A stretch of DNA of 64,000 nucleotides from Tribonema minus (Eukaryota; Sar; Xanthophyceae; Tribonematales; Tribonemataceae), in assembly GCA_017506865.1 (NCBI GenBank), contig JAFCMP010000113.1, positions 1 to 64,000 of the forward strand. Direction: 5' to 3'. The notes beneath the pieces are model-generated. The model did not search any database and was not told the DNA's origin. It worked only from the letters and a program-made list of their open reading frames with translations. Below are positions 31,130 through 42,088 of this stretch, piece by piece. The translations under genes were made by a program, and so were the position numbers. Numbering within the stretch: the stretch's first letter is position 1; every line of letters starts with the position of its first letter.

Positions 31130-32808
31130 TGATTGTAGATCACCGTGACTACTTACATCTTTAGTCTACCATGTCAGCAAGAGTAGATGCGCATGCTGCG
31201 CTTGTCAGGTGCATGGCACTGTGGGCCGGTCGCTGATGTACAGCTACCGCAAACTTGACCAGACACCCTGCGTGCATGACCACAATGCCACACATTGCTG
31301 TTGACACGGGCAGCTGTATGTAAAGTAAACTATTTATGTAGCCTTCTGGCTTATGATGTTTCAACTCTATTATATTCGGCCGTTATTAGGGCCCAGGGCA
31401 ATTGGTTCGAACTAGGGGAACATTGCAGGAAAACCCCTTAACCGGTGAGACCCTTGAGTCTCCCCAGATGAAGGGTTGTGCTTGCAAGGCCTCGGTTCTT
31501 GTCAGTCAGCTAGGATACCACGGCTCCAGGATAGAGACAACTGAAGCCAACAACCATCAACCATCATGGACCCTTCTAAATCAGCCCAAGCCAACGCTGC
31601 CCCATCTACAAGTAAGACAGGCTTAACATAACAAATATAACCCCAACCTTGTTTCATGGCACCTACAGACAGTCCTTACCCACCCCTTGCTTCGCTCTGG
31701 CGGGCCCTGACGAACCAAGCTACACGTGCTCACTAAATATCGTATCGTTAGCCCTCGCTTGCCCTCATCAACACGTGCTCTGGAGCGCCAACGTTGCATT
31801 CCCGCTCCTTAACGTAGGCCAATTGACTGAATAGGAAATCGTCCAATCATTCAGTATCGGCCCTTCGCGAGGCGGACGCGCTGAGTGTTGGTTACCGCTC
31901 GTACTAACTGGAGGCAGCTACGAGGAGGAATTTAGCGCAGGGGTCGGTGTGCATGCACATTGTAAATATGCGCCTGCACGCCGCATCCTTTGCTTGGTGG
32001 TGCCAGCTGTCGCTACCAAGTGAACACTGAGCAGCAGTGCTTTTATGCTGCGTGAGCCGCCCTAGCTCCAGTGCCTGTGTCGGAGGAATCATGCTTAGCA
32101 GCGGCTCACACACCCGTAGTTGCTTCGCATGACGTCCGCTGTTAACGCTGTGTAATTGAGATGATGAGGCTGACTGTCGAAAGCTGCGGTACGGGTTCTC
32201 CCGTACTGACTTGCACGGGCATTAGTGGGCTTGCGAGGTTACCCATCACCCCCCACCCTTTGTTTCTCGGCACCATCTGATGATGGTGTAATCGAGCTGA
32301 TGATCACAGTTCGTCTTGCGAATGCGTCGACGCTCGCTTGAAGTTGCTACCCAGAGCAACTTAGGTAACGGTTGCATACCGGAGGTGTTGGATTGGTGCA
32401 GGCCACAATCAGCTAGGCAACAGCGTTAACTACGACGATAAACAGGTGTGCATATGGTGCTTGCGCAGCAACAACAGTAACTCTGCTCTGCCGCTGCCGC
32501 ACTAGAATCAAATGCATTGAGACATAGCATGCCGCGGTTGACACGGTTGCGGGAGCCCGTGGTTCTACTGACTTGCGTGGCTATGATTGGCAACCACATG
32601 CATCTCATGGGAGTGCCGGTGTGTTCTGTGCACGTCCCGGGCTGGCTAATTGCACGGGCGAGCGCACAGGGACATCCCATGCTCCAAGAGAGGCTCTCTT
32701 GATGAGTACTATAATAATTTTTGTTCTCCCAGGCTGATGGATATCTTATTGTTGGATGGTGAGGGGTATATTTGAGAGACTCAACACATGATCCTGTTCC
32801 ATGTGCAG
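31130..32808 (+). other. Upstream region of the palindrome-borne gene; hairpin-rich segment at 31820-32430
   Basis: From about 31380 the sequence looks like a leader, with a possible short coding exon beginning at the ATG at 31566 followed by gtaag and, 1.2 kb on, a tgtgcag acceptor at 32808. Between them lies a segment with many perfect short stems: 31826-31832/31849-31855, 31993-31998/32015-32020, 32031-32036/32046-32051, 32052-32060/32101-32109, 32189-32206, 32271-32288, 32343-32360, and a 10-bp long-range pair 32141-32150/32421-32430. No known RNA family was recognised. Confidence 0.45.
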
Positions 32809-33901
32809 ACTCGGACTCCTCCACGAAAAGAAAGGGGAGTAAGGGCAAGGCTGATGCGGCACCGGCTGACAAGCCGGAGAAGCCCGCGAAGAAGTCCAAG
32901 TCGTCAAAGGAGCCCGCAACCCCTCCTGCGCCGGCCGTTGGCGGTAGCGAGCGAGAGGCGGAGCTCGACGACGAGATATGCGCTGGCGCCGGTGACGACG
33001 CCAGCTCTGATGCGGGTGAGACTGGTGCCGGTCTAACCGTATCCAGAGCCCGTTATACCCGGCTGCTCGAGCTGTTGGCGGCCTCGCACAAGTCCGGGGC
33101 ATCTGTCTCGGCGAGACTGTCTGCAGACGAGGTACAGCTGCAAGAACGTTTCCAGGACCTTGACGCCCAGGCTAAGGTGTTGCGTGGCCTGCGCGATGCT
33201 AGCAAGGAGGGTTCCCCTGAACGTACAATGTACAAGACGGACCTCTATGCGATCACGTACCAGCTTCCACGTCTTAAGGCGAGCATGGAGCAGGTAGAAG
33301 TTGACCGCTGCGCGTACTCACAGAGATTCAGCGCTTTGGAGACTGCTCGCATAGAACTCGACGCGATCATGGATCGCGATCTTGGCGATGCAGATACACT
33401 GCGCCGTCTCAAGGCGTTCGAGAAGGTGCAGCTGGTGCAGCACTTGCAGGCAGGGCGTTTGGTCCAGGTTGCCCCGCCCCGCGTTGGCGTGGCGGCCTCG
33501 ATTCAGATGTCTCATACTGCGCCGTCGAGCACTGGGGTCACCACGACCCCCAGCGACGATGGCAGTGAACCGTCCCGAGCGGACGGCGCTGACGCTGCTA
33601 ACAGGGGCAAGGGAGACGTCTATGCGAAGGCTGGTAGGATTGCCGGCGTAGCCGACCTCTCTTCTCGCGTAGGTGTATGTGTCACCAGGCTTGACTCACT
33701 CACCGCTGCGCTGCGCTCCATGGCAGAGGACGTCAAGGTCCACGCTCTAAGTGTGGCCATAAAGGCGTCGAAGGACAAACCCTTACTTTCAACTGTGCGC
33801 CTACTGTCCCTAGAGGTCGGCGGCAAGCGGGAGCAGCTAACGTACGCAGAACGTTGTGCAGCCATAATTGAGCACTTCAACTCTGAAGCTGCCCAAGAGA
33901 A
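32809..33901 (+). CDS. Unknown coiled-coil protein gene in the left arm of a palindrome
   Basis: Open frame coding a Lys/Ala/Pro-rich start (ADKPEKPAKKSKSSKEPATP), an acidic stretch, then a long helical, probably coiled-coil region with many Leu/Arg/Glu and Ser/Thr-rich spacers. No domain is recognised. The frame reaches the palindrome centre at 33901 and beyond it only the opposite strand of the other arm is read, so the natural C-terminus is not present here. A structural protein of a mobile element (Gag-like) is possible from its composition and repeat setting, but no polymerase, integrase or terminal repeats are seen. Confidence 0.4.
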
Positions 33902-35009
33902 GGTGTACAATTCTCTTGGGCAGAGAGAAGGTGTACAATTCTCTTGGGCAGCTTCAGAGTTGAAGTGCTCAATTATGGCTGCACAACGTTCTGCGTACGT
34001 TAGCTGCTCCCACCCCTTCCGCTTGCCGCCGACCTCTAGGGACAGTAGGCGCACAGTTGAAAGTAAGGGTTTGTCCTTCGACGCCTTTATGGCCACACTT
34101 AGAGCGTGGACCTTGACGTCCTCTGCCATGGAGCGCAGCGCAGCGGTGAGTGAGTCAAGCCTGGTGACACATACACCTACGCGAGAAGAGAGGTCGGCTA
34201 CGCCGGCAATCCTACCAGCCTTCGCATAGACGTCTCCCTTGCCCCTGTTAGCAGCGTCAGCGCCGTCCGCTCGGGACGGTTCACTGCCATCGTCGCTGGG
34301 GGTCGTGGTGACCCCAGTGCTCGACGGCGCAGTATGAGACATCTGAATCGAGGCCGCCACGCCAACGCGGGGCGGGGCAACCTGGACCAAACGCCCTGCC
34401 TGCAAGTGCTGCACCAGCTGCACCTTCTCGAACGCCTTGAGACGGCGCAGTGTATCTGCATCGCCAAGATCGCGATCCATGATCGCGTCGAGTTCTATGC
34501 GAGCAGTCTCCAAAGCGCTGAATCTCTGTGAGTACGCGCAGCGGTCAACTTCTACCTGCTCCATGCTCGCCTTAAGACGTGGAAGCTGGTACGTGATCGC
34601 ATAGAGGTCCGTCTTGTACATTGTACGTTCAGGGGAACCCTCCTCGCTAGCATCGCGCAGGCCACGCAACACCTTAGCCTGGGCGTCAAGGTCCTGGAAA
34701 CGTTCTTGCAGCTGTACCTCGTCTGCAGACAGTCTCGCCGAGGCAGATGCCCCGGACTTGTGCGAGGCCGCCAACAGCTCGAGCAGCCGGGTATAACGGG
34801 CTCTGGATACGGTTAGACCGGCACCAGTCTCACCCGCATCAGAGCTGGCGTCGTCACCGGCGCCAGCGCATATCTCGTCGTCGAGCTCCGCCTCTCGCTC
34901 GCTACCGCCAACGGCCGGCGCAGGAGGGGTTGCGGGCTCCTTTGACGACTTGGACTTCTTCGCGGGCTTCTCCGGCTTGTCAGCCGGTGCCGCATCAGCC
35001 TTGCCCTTG
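32841..35009. repeat. Near-perfect 2.2-kb palindrome
   Basis: Arms 32841-33901 and 33939-35009 are inverted copies with only a handful of differences, separated by a 37-bp spacer in which a 28-bp unit (ggtgtacaattctcttgggc start) is partly repeated. Flanks outside the arms do not match each other. Either a recent fold-back duplication or an assembly artefact. Confidence 0.95.
33939..35009 (-). CDS. Second copy of the unknown coiled-coil gene, right palindrome arm
   Basis: Same protein as at 32809-33901, coded on the opposite strand. It starts at the arm boundary at about 35009 without the upstream exon sequence of the left copy and runs to the spacer. Composition and uncertainty are as for the left copy. 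Confidence 0.4.
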
Positions 35010-35214
35010 CTGTGCTGCCATGAGCTGATGCACAGTAGTGTGTGTGTCGTTCGCACACCTCAACTCCACGCTATGCCCCGCCACCGTGTCTGGCTTTTTG
35101 GCGACAACGATTACGACCGCAAACTCATTAGCTGTAGTTTCTCACTTCTGTTCAGCTCGTGTAGTGACCCGAGCCACCAGCAACGGCCATAATCGTAAAG
35201 CTTGTGTAAACGAT

Positions 35215-35700
35215 GCATGACGCTCCGGGCCACTCGCATCGTCATGATCAAGGTGTAGGTCGATCGGCGAGGCTCAGGTGTCTGCACAGCGCAACAAACA
35301 AATCATGACTTAATCATTGTGTGGGTGTGGACGGAAACGCGGAGACACACACATCAGTGCAGGACGTTCAGAGGTGACCAATCTGGTGCTGAGATTTTGC
35401 CCGCGATCTGCTGACATGTGTGAAGCATCGCTGAGAGCATCACCACACTCAGCATTTAAGAGCAGGCAGAAGTGGCGTTAAGACATGGAAACCACTAATT
35501 GCACGAGTTGAAGTAGAGCACGATAATGGGGCACAGAGGAAGCGCGAGCAATGCCTCGATCTGCCTTTGCACTACACCATTGGAAAGCGCAATCCACAGA
35601 AGCTTTTGAACGCCGCTCTCATGGGAGATGACCGCGGGGTCACGGCGAGTTCCGCAAACAGCTGCACGTGTGCCCTCTTGTCAGAGTACCTGCAGCTCCA
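35215..35700. repeat. Dispersed repeat, copy B2
   Basis: Collinear diverged copy of 18815-19340. Together with copy A2 it brackets the 31.1-35.2-kb block, in the same order in which A1 and B1 lie near 18 kb. Confidence 0.75.
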
Positions 35701-36081
35701 GCACTTTTTTGGTCAATGGACTTGTATTGGTATAATAAGGCAGTTGCAGAAGCTGGACCAATGCGCCCTGGTGCGAGCGGTCGGCAGCAGATCTTGGCCT
35801 GCCTCCAGTCCAGCCAGCGCCAGCGCAGCAAGTTGGGCGAACGTTTCAACACTTCAACTACAAATTCAATGTTGAAGATACTAAAACTGACACTTCAACT
35901 CAATTCAATGTTGAAGAACTGAGTGTTGCCAAAAAACCCGAGTTAACTGTTTACCAAGTGAAGAAAGAGCGGGCCGCCACTATAGACACAGGCTGCCTAT
36001 CCTTGCACATGGTCGTCTAGACATCCCTGATTAGTACACAAAGGTCTGCGCACGCTACAAGGGCCCCTTGGGTAGTACATA

Positions 36082-37015
36082 CGTGTGGTGGTGTCTCGGA
36101 AGCCCTGGCTGGCGTGCGGAGGAGGGACAGGCAGCGGCTTGGCGTGCTTGGAGAGCAAGCGGAGTCGGCTGCACGCCACGGCACCAACCACAAGTTACTC
36201 GGAGCGGTAAATGGCAATATCTTGTCAGGCTTGCAGCCTGCGGTGAGCCGTGACCTCGCTCATCAAGGAGGCGATGCTTTACTTAGTTATATAGCCTTTC
36301 TCTCTAGCGTCAGCGCCTGGCGCCCAGTGACTCCCTCTGCTTATCTCTATGATATCGCGGTTCACGTAGATAGCCACAATCTCCAGTTCAGGGCCCATCA
36401 TGGTGACCTTGGCCTGCATGAAAACTTTGAGATGGAGTCTGCGTGGAGCTGGGTGGCCCTTAGAAGGGTCTGTTTGTGGGGGGAGAGTCTTGCAGCTTTG
36501 TTTGGTATCCCTGCTAGTGTGTGGGGGACAGTCGCTTGCGGATGCTTTGTTGGGGGTGATATGGGAGGCCCGGTGAACCACCGTCCCGCTCATCAAGGAG
36601 GCGATGCTTTGCTTAGTTATATAGCCTTTCTTTCTAGCGTCAGCGCCTGGCGCCCAGTGACTCCCTTTGCTTATCTTTATGATGTTGGGGTTCACGTAGA
36701 TAGCCACAATCTCCAGTTCAGGGCCCATTATGGTGACCTTGGCCTGCATGAAAACTTTGAGATGGAGTCTGCGTGGAGCTGGGTGGCCCTAAGACAGGTC
36801 TGTCTGTGGGGGGAGAGTCTTGTAGCTTTGTTTGGTAGCCCTGCTAGTATGTGGGGGACAGTCGCTTGCGGATGCTTTGTTGGGGGTGATGTGGGGGGCG
36901 GGGTGTGGCGTGCAAGCTTTGCATGCTACATCCAAGAGTGAGAACAAGGCGACACACCTACAACATGGCATTTCCACAGCCACAAGTGGAATATAATAAA
37001 AGTACATACCAAAGG
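36082..37015 (+). repeat. Insertion with a 330-bp direct tandem repeat, open in frame
   Basis: Two copies with a period of exactly 330 bp (catcaaggag at 36261 and 36591). A plus-strand frame from 36114 to 36941 stays open through both, coding a 110-residue unit twice (HQGGDALLSYIAFLSSVSAW start, GTVACGCFVGGD end). Several differences between units are synonymous in this frame, which hints that it was coding. No family is recognised. Confidence 0.7.
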
Positions 37016-37399
37016 TATGGCGCGGAGGAATCACAACCATCATGTTTTGATTTCAAGGCTACTCACATGCGCAGCTGCTTGACTTCTGCAGGGGCCTGCT
37101 GAGCATAGGATGCGTGCATAGCATATGAGACCTAGGTCTCATGAAGCGTTGTACAGACAGTGTTGCGTCATGCGGCACACGTCATTGTGCAGGTACATGG
37201 AGCATCTTGGTACACTCATTTCCACTCAAGCCAAAAGCATCAATGCCACGATTGTGCTTGCAGCAGAACGAAGCCTGGACGCTTCACAGCAATGGCAATT
37301 GCCCTGTGCACGAAAAGCATAAAATTAACAATTGATGTACATGTGCGGTCAGGCCACCAAATTGGCGCCAGGCACTGCAATGCGCGTCTGCAACAACCG

Positions 37400-38017
37400 T
37401 CATGCAGCACTGCCAGGCGCCGGCGACGCGAATGTGATGCCCCGCGCCAGGGCCTGCTCATACAGCTGGTAAGTTATGAGCAGAAGCACCCCCGGGCTGC
37501 TTTTAAAGGAGAAAACACCCACCCCCCTGATGCGCGCAACTTGCACAACAGTTTTCTTCAGTATCGACAGCGCCCCCGCCTTGACCTGCGCGCGGGTCAT
37601 CGCCTTGCTGTGCGCGCCCCTCCCCGTAATTAGGACGACCCAGCCGTAGAGGCTGAGGACCGGCTCCGCAAAGGTGCGAAAAATTGTCTTTACGCGCTCC
37701 GCCGACTGCCCGTGCACGTCGATGTGCGCCAGCAGATCCAGGGGATCCTGTTTGGGGCCGTTGCCGCGTGGGTCCGCAAACGAGTCGGGGTACTTGTCGT
37801 AGACGACCAGCTTGGCCGGAGCGTCCAGCAGGAAAAGCCACCGGTTGTGGATGAAGTCCCTTGCGTTGGTCGTTGCGAAGATGACGCCAGCGGCCTCATC
37901 GCGCTCCTCCTCAATGCGTTCGTCAAGCGCGGAGAGCTGCTTGACAACAGTGTCAAACGCGGCGAGCTGCGTTATCTCCGCTTCGAGGGCAGCGAGCTGG
38001 CTGACGTCAGCATCAGG
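37400..38017 (-). pseudogene. Smr-domain gene, second copy, 5' part lost
   Basis: The frame codes PDADVSQLAALEAEITQLAA through HIDVHGQSAERV and the TGRGAHS motif to a normal stop, collinear with the 29166-30443 protein. Just upstream of the first aligned residue an in-frame TAG appears, and further upstream (to about 38320) the homology continues only with shifted frames. The DLHG motif has become DVHG. Most likely a degenerating paralogue, though the Smr domain itself is open. Confidence 0.65.
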
Positions 38018-38467
38018 CTAAAGCGGCGGCGCGCTAGAGGTGCTGGGGCCGGGATGGGTTGCGGCCGAAGAGGGGGCACCCTGCGCCATGATGATGGCTG
38101 CACGAACGGCGGCGTGCTGGTCGTGGCGGCTGCTCAGGATGCTGGACCCCCCTCCTCCACGCCTTCGTCGGGCGCTGGCTGTACAGCAGCGTGCGCTCTC
38201 TTCGCGCCCCGGGATTCCGGGACAACCTCGTCCTCCGCTGCGTCCTCCTCGTCGTCTGTAAGCTCGTACTCTACCAGGCCAACCATGGTAGTATACGACG
38301 CCCCTCTGCTACTGCCGCTCTAAGGCTCTGTATGTTGTGTTGGTCGCAGGCTGGCGAGATGTGCTTTTAGAATGACAGCTTTACACAGGAGTACTACTCC
38401 CGACAGTGGCAGTCCCGCAGCAGCAATTCTGCTTTTAGTGAGTGCATGTGAGCCTTGCTGTCATAGA

Positions 38468-41115
38468 AAGTAAAGGCAACATCTCTCTCTTCTTGCCTTT
38501 CGGAGCCCCGCGGCGACGGCGGTTCAGGAACCCGGTTCAACCTGGCCGGCCTGGAAAAGAACTGCTCGCGCGCTCCCCCGGTGTTTGCTGGCCTGGACCA
38601 GATTTATGAATACACCTACCTAAGCTCCGCGTAGATTGGCATGTGGCTTTATAGAGCCAGCAAGTATGTATCCGCAGTGCAGGGAAATGAAAAAATTCTC
38701 TGCAAATTTCAAACTTATCTAGAGAAAAGCACCCACAGCAACAGCGGCATAAGGTCACGTGGGTGATCGCTGAATGAGGCATGCACATTGTCTTGCATTC
38801 ACCAATGGTGTGCGCGTATTTTTGGACAGCAAGCCAAAGTCAGAATAAAGAAGCGGCTGGACATTGTTTTTGAGAAGTTCATCTAGACGCATCTGGACCT
38901 GTGAGCTCCCGTCAAGGTCACAAACCTTCACTGCAAAAAACACAACTAGAGCAGTGGGCAGGGAGCGACACACATCAAGTGCTAGGCCAGCGAGGAGAGG
39001 AGCGTGTGGTGTCTCAACGGAGGGCACCAGGTGAGCACACGCTGAAGACGCTTGAAGAAGCTTTTGTTGATCCCGCACGATGACCCGAATCAGCTGCGCG
39101 CACCATCCTGCCCGCATCTTGCGTTCGTGCGCTGTTTGCTTGTTTGACACACGTGAACTGACTGCGCTCTGTCCGCTCCCCCTCTCTTGTCTGTACGTGC
39201 TCGATCATGCCATCAAGGATCAAGTCGTCCACGGGGCTTCCGGGAGGGCACGCAGGAGGGGCTGGTGGCGAGGGACGAGCAGTCCGTCTGGCGGTCGCTG
39301 AAGCTCTGTAGTTTGGGTGGCCATGCGAGTGAATCGGCATGCAAGCGTCCCTAACCGCACAGCCCGGCTACAAACTTGCAGCGCAAGCTCCTGCTTATCG
39401 CAAGCGCTCGTTGACCAGGTGGCCTTGACAGGTGGCCACGGCGACAGTGCGGCAATAGTTGCGGCGCCCACCAGGGCTCATGAGCTTGCATGTGCCGGCC
39501 TCTGCAACTTCGGAGACAGCCAGAGCGGACTGCGCGCCCCTTGCCCGACGCCTCCTCCTGACGTGCCAGCGGGGTTTCAGAGTCTACGTCTACTTTTGCC
39601 ATCAGGTCGGTACCCCTGCACCCCCCTTTGCAGATGCAGTGATTTTCGTTTGCTGCTCATGTGTTGCTTAGTGCTGAGTATAATCTAAACTGGACACCTG
39701 CCACTGTGTGATCTCACAATGCCATGTGCTTCTGCTCTCCCTCTTTCCCCTCTTGTGCATGCATGCTTTGGCGCTGTGCATGACCCCGGCGCTGCCGGCA
39801 GCATCAAGCCCTCGGGGCCCATGGGCCCCGCACGAGGGAGTGCGATGCGCGCAACAGGCGCCTCATTTGGCGGTCTCGTAGAGCTCCGCAGTTTGGCTGG
39901 CCACGCTCAGTGCTCGGCCGGTTTGACCAGGCGTCGCCGGTTTGTTTGTGCTGGCGCTGGCGGCCTCTGCGCCTCCGGATGCAGTCGGGGCGGCGGCTGT
40001 TCGCGAGCGCACACTCCTTCGTGCTTGCTGCGGGTCTTCCTATGCTGAGCAGGTCAGTGTGCTGAGGGTAGTTGGGTTGGCGCTCGCCGTGTTGCTTGGT
40101 GTCTTGTCTGATTGCTCCAAGGCACAGCGCTTCATGGACTCACTGTGCTGTGTGCACTGTTTTGCTGCTCTCCTGCTGCAAATTCATTGGCGATGGGCAT
40201 GGACCCGAGTCTGCGGGCGGCAACATCAAGTCCGGGAGCCCTCTGGGCACTGCAAACCAGGACACGCTACTGCAACGGCCCCGACCATGCGGTTCCCGTG
40301 GGTGCGGGGACCACCTCTGCCCACCGTCGGGCAGGTCAGCACCCGCGTTTGTGCCCCTTCTGACACGTGTCAACGTTCTCTGCTACATCACAGTGTCTTT
40401 CTGTGTTTTGCGTGCTCGTAGTGAGCTAGCTGCTGGCACTTGTGCTCGTTGCAGTGATTCTGGTAGTTGTACATGGAAGTACGCCATATGCTTTGTTGCG
40501 GCATGAAGACGTGCCCGCACCCTTGTTCAACACGTGCTGAGTGAGCGCTGCTGTCTCTGCTGTCCCCCCCTTTGTGCTTGTGTGCTTCTGCGACGGACAT
40601 GACTTCAAGTTTGAAGGTGGCACATACTTAAGGTCCCGTGGGCTCTCTGCCCGCGGGACCACCAAGCCTCTACTTCAGGCTGCATGAGCCAAGGGCACAT
40701 CTTTCTGTGGCAGCAACAATGCGCCATCTGCTCCGCATGTTCAGGTTGTTACAGTTGTTTCTTGATGTGTTTTGCCCATCTATTCAGTCAACACAGTGCT
40801 TGGAGCGTGCTGTTGCAAAGCACATGGCACCAGCTCAGCATGCCCTCGCGGTTATTCTCATTGATGAATACATGTTTGATTTTGTTTTATTTCGGTTCTT
40901 CAGGGCGCTATTGTGTTGTGGTGTTTGTCGACACTGTGTGGTTTCATCAGTGCCATGTGCTCTGCTGCCGGTCCTCTGCCACGTGATGATGTTCGTGTGT
41001 GCCTGCATCACGTTGTATAGGCGTGCAGTAGATGGAATGCTACACATTAATGTGTGCCGACATCACGCCGCCTAGACGTGCAGCGCATGGAATGCTATAG
41101 AAGTACACGACGTCA
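38468..41115. other. Region without a recognised gene
   Basis: Nothing with clear homology. About 39284-39345 and 39868-39925 are diverged copies of each other (ggcggtc, agctc, agtttgg, tggcca in order), possibly eroded exon copies. A GC-rich hairpin lies at 40633-40661. Confidence 0.4.
40633..40661. other. GC-rich hairpin
   Basis: GGTCCCGTGGGC and GCCCGCGGGACC are complementary with one G-T pair across a 5-base loop. Function unknown. Confidence 0.6.
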
Positions 41116-41310
41116 GTGCCCGGAGGAGCGCGCCCTAAAGCTCTCAAGGGCATCGCCCTGGCGCGCTTACGCTCGGCACTGTCGGCAGCGCTCCACATGG
41201 CGTACTCTGGCCGTGTCATGACACACATGGCAGAATCCAGGGGGGGGGGGCACGTGGAGGAGGACGTAGGGGAGGACCCCGAGATGCCATTTGGCGGCGG
41301 CGGCGTTTGA
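41116..41310 (+). CDS. Possible terminal exon of an unrecognised protein
   Basis: A frame preceded by an acceptor-like gacgtcag and ending in a stop codes an Arg/Ala helix-like stretch followed by an acidic, Gly-rich tail (EEDVGEDPEMPFGGGGV). No family is recognised and upstream exons could not be placed, so this is weak. Confidence 0.25.
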   Translation: MPGGARPKALKGIALARLRSALSAALHMAYSGRVMTHMAESRGGGHVEEDVGEDPEMPFGGGGV

Positions 41311-42088
41311 GTGGTTGTCGTTGCGACACTTTCAGACTGTCATACGACATGTAGATTCCTCACAGCTAGATGCCAATCATCTGGGCTTTTTCGCGCCCTG
41401 AGCGAGAATTAATAAAAAGTACATCCTCAGCATGGTCGGTGGTGCCAGTGTTTGATTGGCACAACAGTGACGCCCACAAACAGTCACAACGAACTTTAAA
41501 CGCAAACTCCTTGACTCCACCGCTCAATAACGCGCATGCATGCACCATCACTGCATGCCATACTGTGACATACTGTCTCGCATTGCATGGTCATGATCCA
41601 ACAAGCACACACCAGAAGTCACAGAGTTGCAGACCTTAATACAGTCATCGTCAAAGCCACTCCATTCACAGGGTCTGCGTGCACGATGTTGACATGCAGC
41701 AAGATCGCGCCAAATTGACATACACCGCCGGGCACCGTAGTGCATCATACAAGGACATTCAACGAGTATGATGCTGGAAGCACAGGAGCCTTTGAGGGGC
41801 TGTGCCAACGATGAGCAGCCCATCTACTCTGACGCGCCGACATACGTTTTGCTGCTGAACTGCATGCGGCAGATGACTCATCGTTGCGGCAGCACAGAGG
41901 TCTCTTGTTGCAATGGCAAACCGTACGTCTATCGATGCGGCGTTACGCGCGCCGCTGGTGCAGCGTGCGGAGCACTGTCATCACATTTTCCCCGTGCGGC
42001 CATGCACCGGCACTAGAGTGCCACAGCAGCACCACTCAGCAGTGCGGCTAGCTTCTGCCACGCCCGCCTCCGTGGAGGCAGTGCTCAA

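Larger units (their letters stand above)
35967..38467. repeat. Segmental duplication, copy 2 (carries the eroded Smr gene)
   Basis: Diverged copy of 28568-30873. It is interrupted by a 0.93-kb insertion (about 36082-37015) that copy 1 lacks, and lacks the tRNA-like insertion of copy 1. Confidence 0.85.

Noticed and set aside
31392-31416. TGGTTCGAAC-type primer-binding site of an LTR retroelement
   Set aside because: Bases beyond the first dozen do not continue as a tRNA T-loop complement and no long terminal repeats were found on either side.
32275-32303. Two CTGATGA strings suggesting a hammerhead ribozyme
   Set aside because: The nearest GAAA (about 32178) is not flanked by stems in any hammerhead order, and the first CTGATGA lies in the loop and stem of a simple hairpin.
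32772-34229. 485-codon frame reading through the palindrome centre
   Set aside because: After 33901 it reads the antisense of the other arm, so the last third is not a natural protein.
37712-38323. 203-codon plus-strand frame
   Set aside because: Antisense to the eroded Smr gene copy, whose minus-strand frame has the conserved motifs.
38755-39150. 131-codon minus-strand frame
   Set aside because: No motif, splice context or paralogue; kept out for lack of support although its composition is less biased than most shadow frames.
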